NCBI GenBank assembly: GCA_010909165.1
Contig: MU008168.1
Coordinates: 248,001 to 312,000 of the forward strand
DNA: 64,000 nucleotides
Direction of reading: 5' to 3'
Origin: Anthoceros angustus
Taxonomy: Eukaryota; Streptophyta; Anthocerotopsida; Anthocerotales; Anthocerotaceae
Each line of letters begins with the position of its first letter. The stretch's first letter is position 1. Below are positions 54,190 through 64,000 of the stretch, in pieces. The position numbers were made by a program, and so were the translations under genes. A model generated the notes under the pieces. That model saw nothing but the letters and a program-made list of their open reading frames with translations, searched no databases and had not been told where the DNA came from.

Positions 54190-56994
54190 CTAGCCAGCTT
54201 CTAATCGTCGAATTTCCATGTCTAACCCTCGAATAATTCTATCAGACACACTGTATACTCCAGAATCAAGCAGTTCCGCTTTCTGTTTTCTCAATCTCCG
54301 TATCTCCTTCTCCTGGAAAGGTGCTTGAGGCCCTTCTTCATCGACCGGCTCATTCTCCACATCGCTCAATCTGCGACTTGCAAACTGGCTCTCGTTATAC
54401 TGATATCTGCGGCTCTGGCCCACCTCCAGTAAGGGTTGCCGGGCCTCAGGAACCCTGGGTTCTTCCGCACTTCGATCAACCTTATTGGCCTGCTTGACTT
54501 GATCCGAGGCATTCCCCAGAGGTGTTCCGAGCCGAGAATTCTCCATGGCCGGTTTCGCAAATAGGGGCTCTGCGCCGTCGTCCTCAGATTCCCAGGCAGC
54601 AATTTCTACCTCTCTTCTGCCCGGCGCTTGCACAGGAGCCTGAGATTTCCGCGGCTTGACTTTCTTAGGTGCGGGAGGCCGGGCGGGAGCTTTAGACTGG
54701 CCGGGCTTGGGTGGAGGGGAGAGCTGCGAGGAAACAGCGGCCGTCACGGCAGCAGCAGCAGCAGCGGTTGCTGCAGTTACCGCAGTTTGTTCCTGCACCT
54801 GAAGTCGCCGCAGCTGTTCACCGACGCGGTCCAGGTCTTGGTTTCGCGCAGTATGCATCGTTCCATGTGCTGGAACACACATGGATCCGTCATCCTGGCC
54901 CTGATCCAGATTGAGGCGATCACGGTAGAAGGTTGCCATCTCCTTTGCCATTCGCAGAACCTACATGCGAGAATGATATCAGAACATGCTCTCAACTTCG
55001 AGCACAGTGCACGCAAACCCTACAAGACAACGGCTCCTTACTTGTGACTTATACTCCTCCTTGGACCGCACTGCTGCCTCCAATCTCGCATTCAAATCGT
55101 TGCACTGTTGCTTGAGACCAACACTTGGGCAGATAAATCTACCTCAAATGTGTTTCGCTGTGCGGCCTTGAAATCACTGAACTGCTTTTCCAGCCCAGCA
55201 AGAGCTTTGTTCGCAGTAGCTAATCTCTTTTCCAGCACTGCATGTTGTTCCAGCAGCGCAGTGTACTTGCCTTGCTCAAGTTCTACTCGATGTTCGCACT
55301 CAGTTTGGAGCCTTTTCACGGCCACCTGCCAACAAGCACACCGGCTCAGTGCCTGAATTGATGATAACCACGCTATCACCCTCTGTGACAGGTCATACAG
55401 ACCTGTGCATCAGTAACTCGTTGAGCATATTCACGCTCAAGGCCATCCCTCCTCAGCTTGGCTGCTTCTTGCCTTGCACAAGCTTTCTCTCCATCTTTTC
55501 CAGTTCAAACATTTTTGTCCTGCCAGGTTTCAACACCAAACTTCTCACAATCGAAGAAGAAAGCTACAAGGTATGCGCACCACGTTCAATCTGTACGCAT
55601 TCCCTTGAAGTCTTTACCTTTACCAAGACGAAAAACAAAGAAGTCATGTTTGAAATTCGCTTAGGGGTCTCACTTCAACTTATTCTCCAGAGCATCCTGT
55701 TCCTTCCTGGTCCTTTCCATCTCTGCCAAGTGTGCTCGTTCTTTTTCCGCCACTCAGCTTCGAGAGCAGCCATCCGAACCATTTCCTTTCCTTCAAATCA
55801 GCTCGCCATTTTGCTTCTTCCGACCTCCTCCACATCTCAAATTCCCAAGCCATTTCATATTCAAGAGTCTGCCTCAGATCCTGCTCTTGGCATGGAGCAG
55901 CGTCTTTGTGGTCCATCCCAGCTTTCGGAAAGCTTTCCTGCGAGAACCCGTTGGTGTGACCAGTGAACATATCATCTTCCACTTCCTTCACTGGATGCTC
56001 TTCAGGCTTTTTACGCCTTTTGGGGCTCCATGACAGGCCCCAACTCTTCCAGGGCCAGTACCACACGCACAGCGCCAATATTGACCTGACAGCATAAACT
56101 CAGAACATGAGCTTACAAGAGCATACATGCCTGGGAACTATATGTGCTTCGAAAACACGGACTTGGAAACTTCAAACAACAGATCTGTCATTGGTATTTC
56201 AACAGAGAAACCTTGTGTGGAAAACATGAAGCCCAGTTCAGTGCTACCTGTTGTTCAGATCTTGGGCCGTCATCACCCGATGGTGACGGTGAAAAGACGG
56301 GGCATATCCATCAAGTCTTGAATCATGCATAAGTGATGCCATGGGTATGGATGCAACCCCAATAACACTGTCGGCCATGTATCTGCGGCATGGGAACCAT
56401 ATCCGGAATCAGAGCTCCAAGCTACCCACAACCAGGCAGCACCGACACAAGAATGCACAGGACCATCCGGCACAAGCAGTACCTGTCGGAATGCAGAACT
56501 TGGGCCACAATGTGAGGCTCCTCTGCAAGTGCAGCAGACAAGGCTGAAATGGTGGCAGGAAGCTCCAATGCAACATAGCTGTTACCAGCATCCACAGACT
56601 CAGACCTCGACACCTGAGCAAAACTGGATTGCTAATGAAGAAAATGCAGCACCAGCGGAGCCGCATTGACGCACCCGTTAGGGATGACGATCTCCGTGCC
56701 CTTGGCCACAAGCACCGGCGGATGCGTGCGCAGAGGGGCCGTGAGCTTGGCGGCGTTGGCGGAGTACGGCGTCGCCATGGCCAGTTTCACGATGGAATGC
56801 GGCAGCACCACCCGCACGAATGCGTTCACTGCCCTGGCTGGCAACCTGGAGCCCGCGCGGAAGCTGCGCACATCCACGCTCACCCGGAACACGCGCATCC
56901 CGCCGTCCTCCATGCGCCCCTTGTCCCCCTCTTCCGCCAGACCCTGCCCTCCCTGCTCCGCCGCCATGCCCAACACGCCCCCTGCCGCCGCCAT
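54190..56994 (-). CDS. CEP120: CEP120-like centriole assembly protein, copy 2
   Basis: Same gene structure as copy 1, from ATG 56,994 to stop 54,190: a C2-like domain, a long coiled coil, an Ala-rich low-complexity stretch and the LLDSGVYSVSDRIIRGLDME end. Here the join of exons 6 and 7 is in frame (SKEEYKSQ, then VLRMAKEMATFYRDRLNLDQ), which copy 1 has lost. By contrast exon 3 has lost one C in a homopolymer (near 56,300), and exons 4 and 5 carry shifts. Two slips in exon 4 (gagccccaaaagg; ggcggaaaaagaac) are shared with copy 1; one base less in the first and one more in the second would restore the frame. The alanine run is shorter than in copy 1. Confidence 0.72.
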
Positions 56995-57251
56995 CGCTGC
57001 TGCTGCTGCTCCTGATTAGCGCGCTAAGGTGCTGATTCCACCATCCCCAAGGGCGACTGGAACTGAATGGCCTTGCATTGGGCTACGTTGCCTGCCTGCG
57101 GCCTCCGGCATGTGGGGCAAGATCCTGGTCCCCGACTGTGGGCTTCGCGCCCCTGAACGTTTGAAGGAGTGACCACACAGAGACAGTTTGGGCTGTGTCG
57201 GCGTGGCTTGCCTTTCTTACTGCTCCTTGTTGAGAAGGCCATCTGAATCCG

Positions 57252-57597
57252 ATGACAAGTTTTACCGCTCCCCAAGCTCAAGCCCATAAACCAGCTTGGG
57301 GAGACGCGCGGCTTCCTGCTCTGAACAGGGAGATGGGTGGTCGGGCTTCCAAACCCAATTGGAGCTTACTGGATGATCCTGATTCTTGCAGTCCTGCAGG
57401 ATACGGTAGGGGCATGACAGCTGAGACCGTGAGCAAGCTGTGTCATCAGGGCCATGTCACAAAGGCCGTTGAGGCTTAAAGGAGTTCTGGTGCGGTTGTG
57501 TTTCCAGATCCCTGTTTTATATGTATTGTGCTGAAGAAATGTACAATGAGAAAGAATCTTGTTGTAGGTCGTGGTGTTCATGCTTTCGCGGTGGGAA
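57252..57597 (+). pseudogene. PPR gene relic, block 2, 5' piece
   Basis: Leader PNWSLLDDPDSCSPAGYGRG and ETVSKLCHQGHVTKAVEA, then a stop at 57,477, then frames corresponding to LVVGRGVHAFAVGRG. It ends at gtgggaaggg where the retrotransposon begins. The 3' piece at 60,036-60,165 continues exactly where this one stops. Confidence 0.85.
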
Positions 57598-60035
57598 GGG
57601 GGGAGAAGGAGACTTTATCATGAAAAAGAGATGGAAACCATCTACCCACGAGAAGAGGAGCAACCCGTATGAGGGCACCATACCATGGGGGGCTAACCCC
57701 GTTGTCGCCACTCCTGTAACTGCCTATTGTACCAAATATCAAAATCGGGGATGTGAAAGGGCCTACCCACCACCAGTGCCAAAGAAATCGCCTACCATGT
57801 ACTCGCCGTTGTCCTATACCCCACGTTGACCAATGCCCGTTACAGGGCGATGGACACCCATTGTCTATAGAAAGCCACGATACATGAAAGAGGGAGGCCA
57901 ACCCGTTCCTGCGGCTGTGGTACTCCTTAGCACAGGTCTTAAGGAACCTAGAAAAGGTCTTGCCCATGGCCCCATGGATCTCGATGGCGAGGGGATGAAG
58001 GTGTGCCCCTGTTGCATGGGAGAGTACTTACGAACCTTCATCATGGCACATCCCTCCGCTGCCCACCCCGGAGGGTTGAGGATCACATGCTCACTGACGA
58101 AATCCCGAGTGGGGTCGGTAACAACCACATCTGCAACCGAAACCTGGTTCCCCTGGGCCAAAAAAAGGTCCGCCCGGAGGGTAACCTCGTTAGGCAGAGT
58201 ATAAGGGTGCTCCCTGTAAGGAAAGAAGCCTCCCTCCTTGGCCAACGAAAACATGACGTCGCGAACAACGTCATGTGTAGCAATGCATTGCCCGCCCACG
58301 GGACAGCGAGCAAGGTGGATACCCGAGTCGTCGAGGGGCACCCCACAGCTGCAAGCCTGGAGAGAGCAAACCAAAGGCTGGACCAGGCCCAGGCAAAACC
58401 TCGTCGTGGTAGAAAAAGAGGCTGGTGCGATTCGGAAAGCCTGTATGCAAGACCGCGCAAGAAGCCATGAACCTGCTCCCTTACCTGAACAAGAGCGGAG
58501 ACGCTTGAAGGCCACGAAAAGGTAATGCTGCCCTAGCATCTATGGGTCCGTAGGGAACCTCTAGCCAAATGGAGGGCCACCTGCAAGGGAAAACCACCTT
58601 CCTCCACTCCCGCGACGAAGGACTCTAGAATGCGAGAATCCCTAATGACGAAGCGAGAGACTAGGATGGGAGTAAAGAGGGCCCAACTCCCAAGGAAAGC
58701 TGCCGGCCCTAAGGCCAAGAGACCAGTGCCCCCAAAAGCGACAGGGAGGGACACCTGTCTCCTGACCAAGTCCCCAGAAGCGCACTCCAAGGAGCCTGGG
58801 CCAATGATGTCGACCAGCGCTTGTATAACATGCTTGTCAATACCCCTCAGGCTGAACAAGAATCCCAGGAAGGGCGGAAATGTGCGGAGGAGGTAGCCTG
58901 GCCGGCACGCAAAACACGAAGATAGAATAACGAATGCCCCTTGTGAATCCCCCTATTGGGAGATATCGCCGATATGTACCAAGTCCCCCTCCAAGGCCAC
59001 ATCCACGAATTCCTATACGAAAATAGGGGGCCCCACTGGGACCCTTAAACCTGAAGGCCCGTGCAGAAACAATATCCCCCTGAGGATATTGAAGAGTGGG
59101 CACCTCGTCGGAGGGGGACCTTACTCTGCACTTTAAAATCTTCACCTTCACACCAAGGCAGGAGAGCTCCAAAGAGAAAAGATCAAAAGCCCCCTTGACC
59201 CAGTCATCGGGCCCCATAATATGGGTGTCATCCGCCACCGGGGATACAAACAATCCCAAAACGAGGATGTAGTTATGGACAGAGCCCGGTAATGAGCCAT
59301 GGCAAGCAGGGCGTCCCCCAACGGATCCCCTTGCCTGGTGCCAGCTGCTGAGGCCAACACCGAAACCCCCTTGACAGCGGGCCCATGCTGATAGTAGAGA
59401 TCTTAAGGGGACCCGTAAAAAGAGCGGACGAAAGGGATGAGGTTGGCAAGCTGCCCACCTACAACCTTGAGCTCGTCGAAAATGGCTGCCCTGGAGACCA
59501 TGTTAAAAGCATTTTCGACGTCCACCTACAATGTTACCTAGTTGGGATGGGACTCCAAGATCGCCCTCACATTGAAAGCCATGGACTCGCACCCCCCCGA
59601 AGTAGCTATGCCGAATTGGTGTGGGTTGAGGTGACCCTGAAATTGCTCCCGAAGTTATGCTGTGACTAATTAAACACAAAAACGCCTCTCCCACTGCTAT
59701 GGGGCGAACCCCGGGGGTGGGCTTCTCCATAGCCAACAAGCGACTAGCCCCCAACACTTGAGCAATCCGAAAGGAGGTCTTCCCCCTCGCCACCGCAACC
59801 GCCAAAAGGAACAACTCCGAGAACCCGCTAGAGGGATCTTCGGGGTTAAAGTAATCTCGGGGCCGTCTTCGGTCGAGCCCTCATCTTAGCCTCGCGCCTT
59901 TCCGCGGGGTCTGTCGGGGACACTCTATGACCCGTCATGGGACTTGGTCCTTAACAACTTGTACCATGGTGTGCCTAAGCTACTTGCACCAAGGGCATCC
60001 ACTCCCTTTAGGCACCCCATCTAAGTACCCAAAAG
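57598..60035 (-). mobile_element. Non-LTR retrotransposon with restriction-like endonuclease, decayed
   Basis: Read on the minus strand with frame changes: reverse transcriptase motifs GVRPIAVGEAFL (about 59,700), VDVENAFNMVSRAAIFDEL (about 59,500), GTRQGDPLG (about 59,330) and the catalytic-site region VADDTHIMGP (about 59,230). Then comes a thumb-like part with LPVAFGGTGLLALGPAA (about 58,750). A CCHC motif follows (C-x-CG-x7-H-x4-C-x3-GG, about 58,340), and last RADLFL ... VADVVVTDP, the pattern of the PD-(D/E)XK restriction-like endonuclease. This order is that of R2-like/early-branching LINEs. The 5' end (59,938-60,030) matches the short retroelement. It interrupts a PPR relic. Confidence 0.82.
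59938..60030 (-). mobile_element. Short-retroelement-like 5' part of the LINE (copy 3)
   Basis: Matches about 95 bp of copies 1 and 2 (cccatctaagtacc; ctttaggcacc; tgtaccatggtgtgcctaag; cgtcatgggacttgg) in the same orientation as the LINE. Identity stops at catgacgg, where the LINE continues with its own sequence and the short element jumps to its 3' tail. Confidence 0.8.
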
Positions 60036-60165
60036 AGAATGGGGTATGAGTTGGACACGTTCCCCTGCAACTATATCATGCGGATGTATGCCTACCATGG
60101 CAGATTGCAAGATGTGGCGGATGTGTTTACCGTGGTTGAGCAACCGATGAGCCTGAAAAAAAGGT
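60036..60165 (+). pseudogene. PPR gene relic, block 2, 3' piece
   Basis: Resumes with GYELDTFPCNYIMRMYAYHG and RLQDVADVFTVVEQP, matching 48,853-48,960 of block 1, then similarity is lost. It marks the right side of the LINE insertion. Confidence 0.85.
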
Positions 60166-63100
60166 CGACCACGATACTGGCCAATGCTTCTACGTTTTGA
60201 ACACTGCAGTTTCGGCCTAGTTAAGACCCATGTTGGAGGACCGTTTATGCCAGTTAAGTTACCAGGATTTAAACACTAGGTCATAAACCAATCGCTAGGC
60301 TTGGTCACCGTAACCTCCCACTTCGAGTTTGGCCCATGACCTTTCAAACTAGCATGGTCAGAGGGTTTCTTGCTTCTTGCACTCCGATATAAACGCATGT
60401 TTCTGTTGGTTTGAGTCGAAACTCATCGGCCAAGCGGTCGAAACTCGTCGGCCAACCGTCGGCCTAAGTCTCGCCGGTTATCCGGCGTCCCTATCCGCAA
60501 GCACGCTCGTTTGTGAACGGCATTTTCTGAACAACGGTAGACCCCACATTTTCTAAACAACCGTAGAAGAAGTCGTGACACATGTGGAGTTGCAAGACCA
60601 AGAGATCATTGTCAAGGGGCTCAAGAGCTCTCAAGCAGATGGCGGTGTGGGCACCTTAAGGGCATGTCTGTCAATTGCATCATACTCAAAACCCTAGCAG
60701 TATGAGAAAAGAAAACCCTAGCTAACAGCTATCCAACAAACACTTCTTTGACCATGCAGCTGGAGGAGACTTCTCGTATTTGTGTCACTTTGTCCCTCCA
60801 CTACTATACGAAAAACCTGAGAGTGTGAGACACCATCTTGTACTTGATCTAATCCGGGATATGTAGACGTAAAAAGGCTAGCAAGAGAGGGCAGAGCTAG
60901 ATGTGGCGGAGCTTGCTTCCTCCATTCACAGAGCAACCAGAACCTCAAAGTCAGTGTTCAACGAAGGGCAGATGCCCACATCCTTAACCATCCGCCGCAA
61001 AGTTGTGAACCTAGTGGAGGCCTCCACCAATGAGAGATTTGCAGCACACCAAGCATTTTGAATTCGTAGTGCCTGTGATAGAAACCCCATCAACCGTGGA
61101 AACGGTGTAAGCCCCCATGATCGATTCTCCAGCGGAACCACCTCTCCGCGCAGCTTATCCGCGAGACGATGGCTAATGCCAGCACTAAGGCGGTGGTACA
61201 TGTCATGGGAGCCCTACAATACTGCACCCCCTGGCGTGGACTCGAATGCCAGGCCCCCGTCACTACACCAAAGGAGGGGCCTTTGAAACAAACTGTTTGT
61301 AGTAGAAAAGACCGGGTTGTAATGATTTCTAGAATTTGTAATAGTAGATGGCACAAATAACTATAACCAACAAGGCGCAAGGACTCACTAGGTAGCAGGC
61401 CCCATCTCTAGTCCCGGCGGAAGGACGCTACTGGACCGGTATGGGGTGCTGTCTTTCCTTAGTTAAATGACCTCGAATCTTAACCATGTCTGACTCACTA
61501 GAAGACCAGGGTTGGGTCCAATATGTAACGGAAACTAAAATTGTGACATAAAATGTCATCCAAACTTTTACAAAGGCCCCTTCTCTTGTGTAGTGCGCTA
61601 CACATTTTGGACAGCTCTACCAGGGTCTTCTTGAGGGTGGCTATTGTAGGAAGAAACCAAGCCCAAGCTTCACAAGAAACATCACATAAATCCCAAGCAA
61701 TACAATCTACCTCCTCAAAGTATGAGAAACTAAAGAGCCTCAGCATTGTCATATAATTGTTTGATGTCTCAAATGAAGACAATAGCTATAGTGTACTATG
61801 CAAGAGGCTATGGCAATGCATATGTTCATCCGCCTTGAGCCTGCTCGGCAAAGCATGTTAGATACGAGGTTAATTTAGATTAATTTTTCTTTATTAAAAA
61901 TAACTTCATCTCTCAATTTAATTCTAATAAGATATAATAATTCAAAATATAAGAATTTTTATATTTTATATTAAAAATATAATTCTAATTTTTATTTTCT
62001 ATATTTATATATATTATATAAAATTTAGAATTATATATTTAATATATATTTTATATAAAATATAAGAATTCCGAATTTTTTATTTCCCAACTATTCCAAA
62101 AATTAGAACTTATGTACAATGTAACTCATGGTTTTTCGGATTTTCAAGCGATAATACTTATGAGAAAAAACTTATTAGAGGGATGAGTATAGCTTATTCT
62201 ACAAGATGTAACGACGTGCAACACTAGATATTTTTTTAGTATATAACATTAGATAAACTGCAAATTCTCATAAAAAAAAGACAAAGGATAAGGGAGCCCA
62301 AAGATCCTTAACCTAAAACTAGAGTAATAAGGACGTACTTACCTACAAACCAATCATTCAATAATCAGTTTCTAAATTGTAAAAAGATGTGCAATGTCCA
62401 AGTCCCCTTTGAAGAAGGTAAGCAACCCCTTTTTGCACTCTATTATGATTGTATCCACCTGAATCACAATTCAAAATGGATTCAAACTCAACGACGGACT
62501 TCTGTAACTCGCTCTTGCAATAAACTTTCCCCTATGATACCAGAAGTGGCCTTTTTCTATAGAGATATTCTCGGTATTCATCAAAAATATTTACAAGTCC
62601 GTTTAGAGCACACGCAAAAAAAGGGGGGGAGAAAACACCTACAAATCTAGCAACTCTATCAAAAGATGAACAACGCACGCCAAAAGTAATCCTGTCGAGG
62701 CAGATTTGATGGGTGAGGGAAAGGAAGAATGGTGTGGGCTCAACCATATTTAGCGTGAGTGTGAATGCAAAACGTGAAAAAAACATATGTGAAACTTGGT
62801 AAAGGTGCATTTGGTCAGCCTCATGTTCTATTCTGAATTGAAATAAGGTCTCACAATGAAAGGTGTCACAGGGAAACATATTGAAACAAGGTCTCACGAG
62901 GAAAGGTCTCACAGGGGAAATCCATATGCCCCATGAGCGTCGATTCAGAGTCTAATTGTAATTCATTGTGTACTTACTAATGGTGCCGGTGGATTACAGG
63001 CTAGCTATTGCCATTTATATGTATCCTTTGAGGTTAACTCAATAGCTTTTGTGTTGTTTGCAATCACTTTTTGAACATAGTCTAGCAACAATCATAAGCT

Positions 63101-63436
63101 ATAGAACCGATTGAAAATTTTGAAAGGGCTCAAGATGAGCTTGCATATTATTAGGATGATAGTCTTCAAAATAAATTTTTAGATAATTTAGTGCTACAAG
63201 CGAGTGTCTCATATATATTCAAATTGGTATTATTCTTACGCATATCTCCCGCTTAATAGATAATATGTCCAGCTCGTTATTATGGTACCAATAGAGGATA
63301 AAATACAACCATGAGAGTTTTCAAGAAAAAAATACAACCCTAAAGTTAGCTATCATTAGTAAACCTTAACCTTTTCTCTTATACTTACCTATCTTTAATC
63401 ACCTCAATGCAATCTAAACTATTGATACCCCTATCT
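60166..63436. other. Intergenic, no supported gene
   Basis: Minus-strand frames at 60,718-61,201 (two overlapping, about 160 codons in total) and 61,498-61,782 are open but unrecognised. A TATA-like gatataaacg at 60,390 and repeated cggccaa/tcggcc words at 60,420-60,480 could belong to a decayed LTR. 61,860-62,110 is extremely AT-rich. A frame at 62,387-62,650 matches nothing. No transfer RNA or ribosomal RNA was recognised. Confidence 0.45.
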
Positions 63437-64000
63437 TTATGCTATGAACCCTGAGGGAGTCTTTTTTGCAAAAAAAGCATTTCCTCTTCTGTAAAATGTA
63501 TCCTTGACAATAGGCTTTCTAGCATGGGCTGGCTTAGCATAGTTATATGTCTCTACGCCTGTACCGTATTCCTCATATGCTGTTTTATAACCCCAACCAC
63601 TTTCTTTTTTAAGATGAATATTATTGTTATTGTAAGCTCCACGATGTGGGCAATAATACGTTTGTTTGTGACATCTATAACAATGCTCTGTAGTTGCTAA
63701 ACCAGCTCTACCTATATCATACAAATATTTAGGTCCATCAAATCGTGTTGGGACTCTATGCATATCAAAACTAACACCTTGGTCCTTTAGACGTTTAGCA
63801 TCCATTTCAATAGTTTTCTTTGCATGTTTTTCCTCAAGTAGCAATTGTTCACGATATTGGTTGGTCCTAAGTGTATTGCTAAATTCATCTCTTTTAGAGA
63901 AATCACTGGTCCAAAAGCCAAGCTTTTTATCTTGGCCAGAGTCAACATATCGACTTGATGAAAAGTAAGGATCTCCATCAGCAATCCAAGGATGAGCGTT
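63437..64000 (-). CDS. Unknown small protein, partial, possibly axonemal
   Basis: Intron-free minus-strand frame that runs off the window edge, so the start is not seen; 187 codons are present. It begins NAHPWIADGDPYFSSSRYVD, followed by KKLGFWTSDFSKRDEF, a charged helix (EEKHAKKTIEMDAKRL), RFDGPKYLYDIGRAGL, a Cys/His cluster (HCYRCHKQTYYCPH) and a Tyr/Gly-rich tail. It ends DTFYRRGNAFFAKKTPSGFI. Short conserved Tyr/Phe/Gly-rich motifs and a C-terminal FYR-x-N/G ... G-F-I segment resemble small microtubule inner proteins of axonemes such as CFAP90. That is only an impression. The Cys/His cluster (C-x2-C ... C-x-H) could bind zinc. AT-rich codon use matches SPAG16 and the TTC29-like gene. Confidence 0.55.
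   Translation of the reverse strand, partial: NAHPWIADGDPYFSSSRYVDSGQDKKLGFWTSDFSKRDEFSNTLRTNQYREQLLLEEKHAKKTIEMDAKRLKDQGVSFDMHRVPTRFDGPKYLYDIGRAGLATTEHCYRCHKQTYYCPHRGAYNNNNIHLKKESGWGYKTAYEEYGTGVETYNYAKPAHARKPIVKDTFYRRGNAFFAKKTPSGFIA

Larger units (their letters stand above)
53730..57597. repeat. Segmental duplication, block 2 (left part)
   Basis: Matches block 1 from 44,929 onward. It carries CEP120 copy 2 (-) and the start of a PPR relic (+), which is cut at 57,597 by a retrotransposon and resumes at 60,036. Confidence 0.85.

Noticed and set aside
1-64000. Transfer RNA, ribosomal RNA or organelle DNA insertion
   Set aside because: No cloverleaf, rRNA core or plastid/mitochondrial gene was recognised on reading; a covariance-model scan (tRNAscan, Infernal) would be needed to exclude them.

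Overview
The window looks like nuclear DNA of a land plant (or close streptophyte relative) that still makes swimming sperm: a fern, lycophyte or bryophyte. The reasons are spliced genes with GT-AG introns of roughly 50-250 bp, a plastid ribosomal protein gene with a transit peptide, PLS-type PPR editing-factor genes, an F-box/kelch gene, and several genes for basal bodies and motile axonemes (SPAG16/PF20, a TTC29-like TPR protein and two CEP120-like copies). Seed plants other than cycads and Ginkgo have lost such genes. I cannot name the species.

Layout. 0-13 kb is a decayed repeat-rich tract. It holds a relic of the DUF7869 family, a 2.2 kb tandem duplication, a RING-like fragment and GC-rich minisatellites; no intact gene is visible. 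13-14.7 kb is a tandem repeat interrupted by a short retroelement. 14.7-25.7 kb is a compact housekeeping block in which every exon could be joined in frame: nucleoside hydrolase (-), SEC62 (-), plastid bL28 (-), then divergently the DEAD-box helicase RH57/ROK1/DDX52 (+). 26.9-33.2 kb is an AT-rich axonemal pair, SPAG16/PF20 (-) and a TTC29-like gene (+), divergent from one AT-rich promoter region with five copies of GAGTTTC. SPAG16 carries a 1.5 kb internal duplication that looks like unmerged assembly ends. 33.25-36.2 kb is a GC-rich membrane-anchored protein of unknown function (-), 10 bp tail-to-tail from TTC29.

36.3-39.8 kb is an intronless 1,155-aa PPR gene made of two PPR genes joined in frame. 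40-44.9 kb holds relics: an F-box fragment with an internal inversion, a copia gag remnant, a 1.23 kb DNA element with perfect 23-bp terminal inverted repeats and a 4-bp target duplication, and two orphan exons. 44.9-60.2 kb is a segmental duplication: two blocks, each with a CEP120-like gene (-) divergent from a PPR relic (+). An intact F-box gene and a nucleoside-hydrolase relic lie between them. In block 2 the PPR relic is split by a 2.4 kb non-LTR retrotransposon (reverse transcriptase, CCHC and restriction-like endonuclease). The 5' part of that element matches the short retroelement copies at 13.4 and 25.7 kb. 60-63.4 kb has no recognisable gene. The window ends inside an intron-free minus-strand gene that might encode a small axonemal protein.

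Most differences between duplicated copies are 1-4 base insertions or deletions, often in homopolymers, each breaking the frame in one copy only. Long-read consensus error or false duplication is therefore a serious alternative to true pseudogenes in several places, and is noted where it matters.
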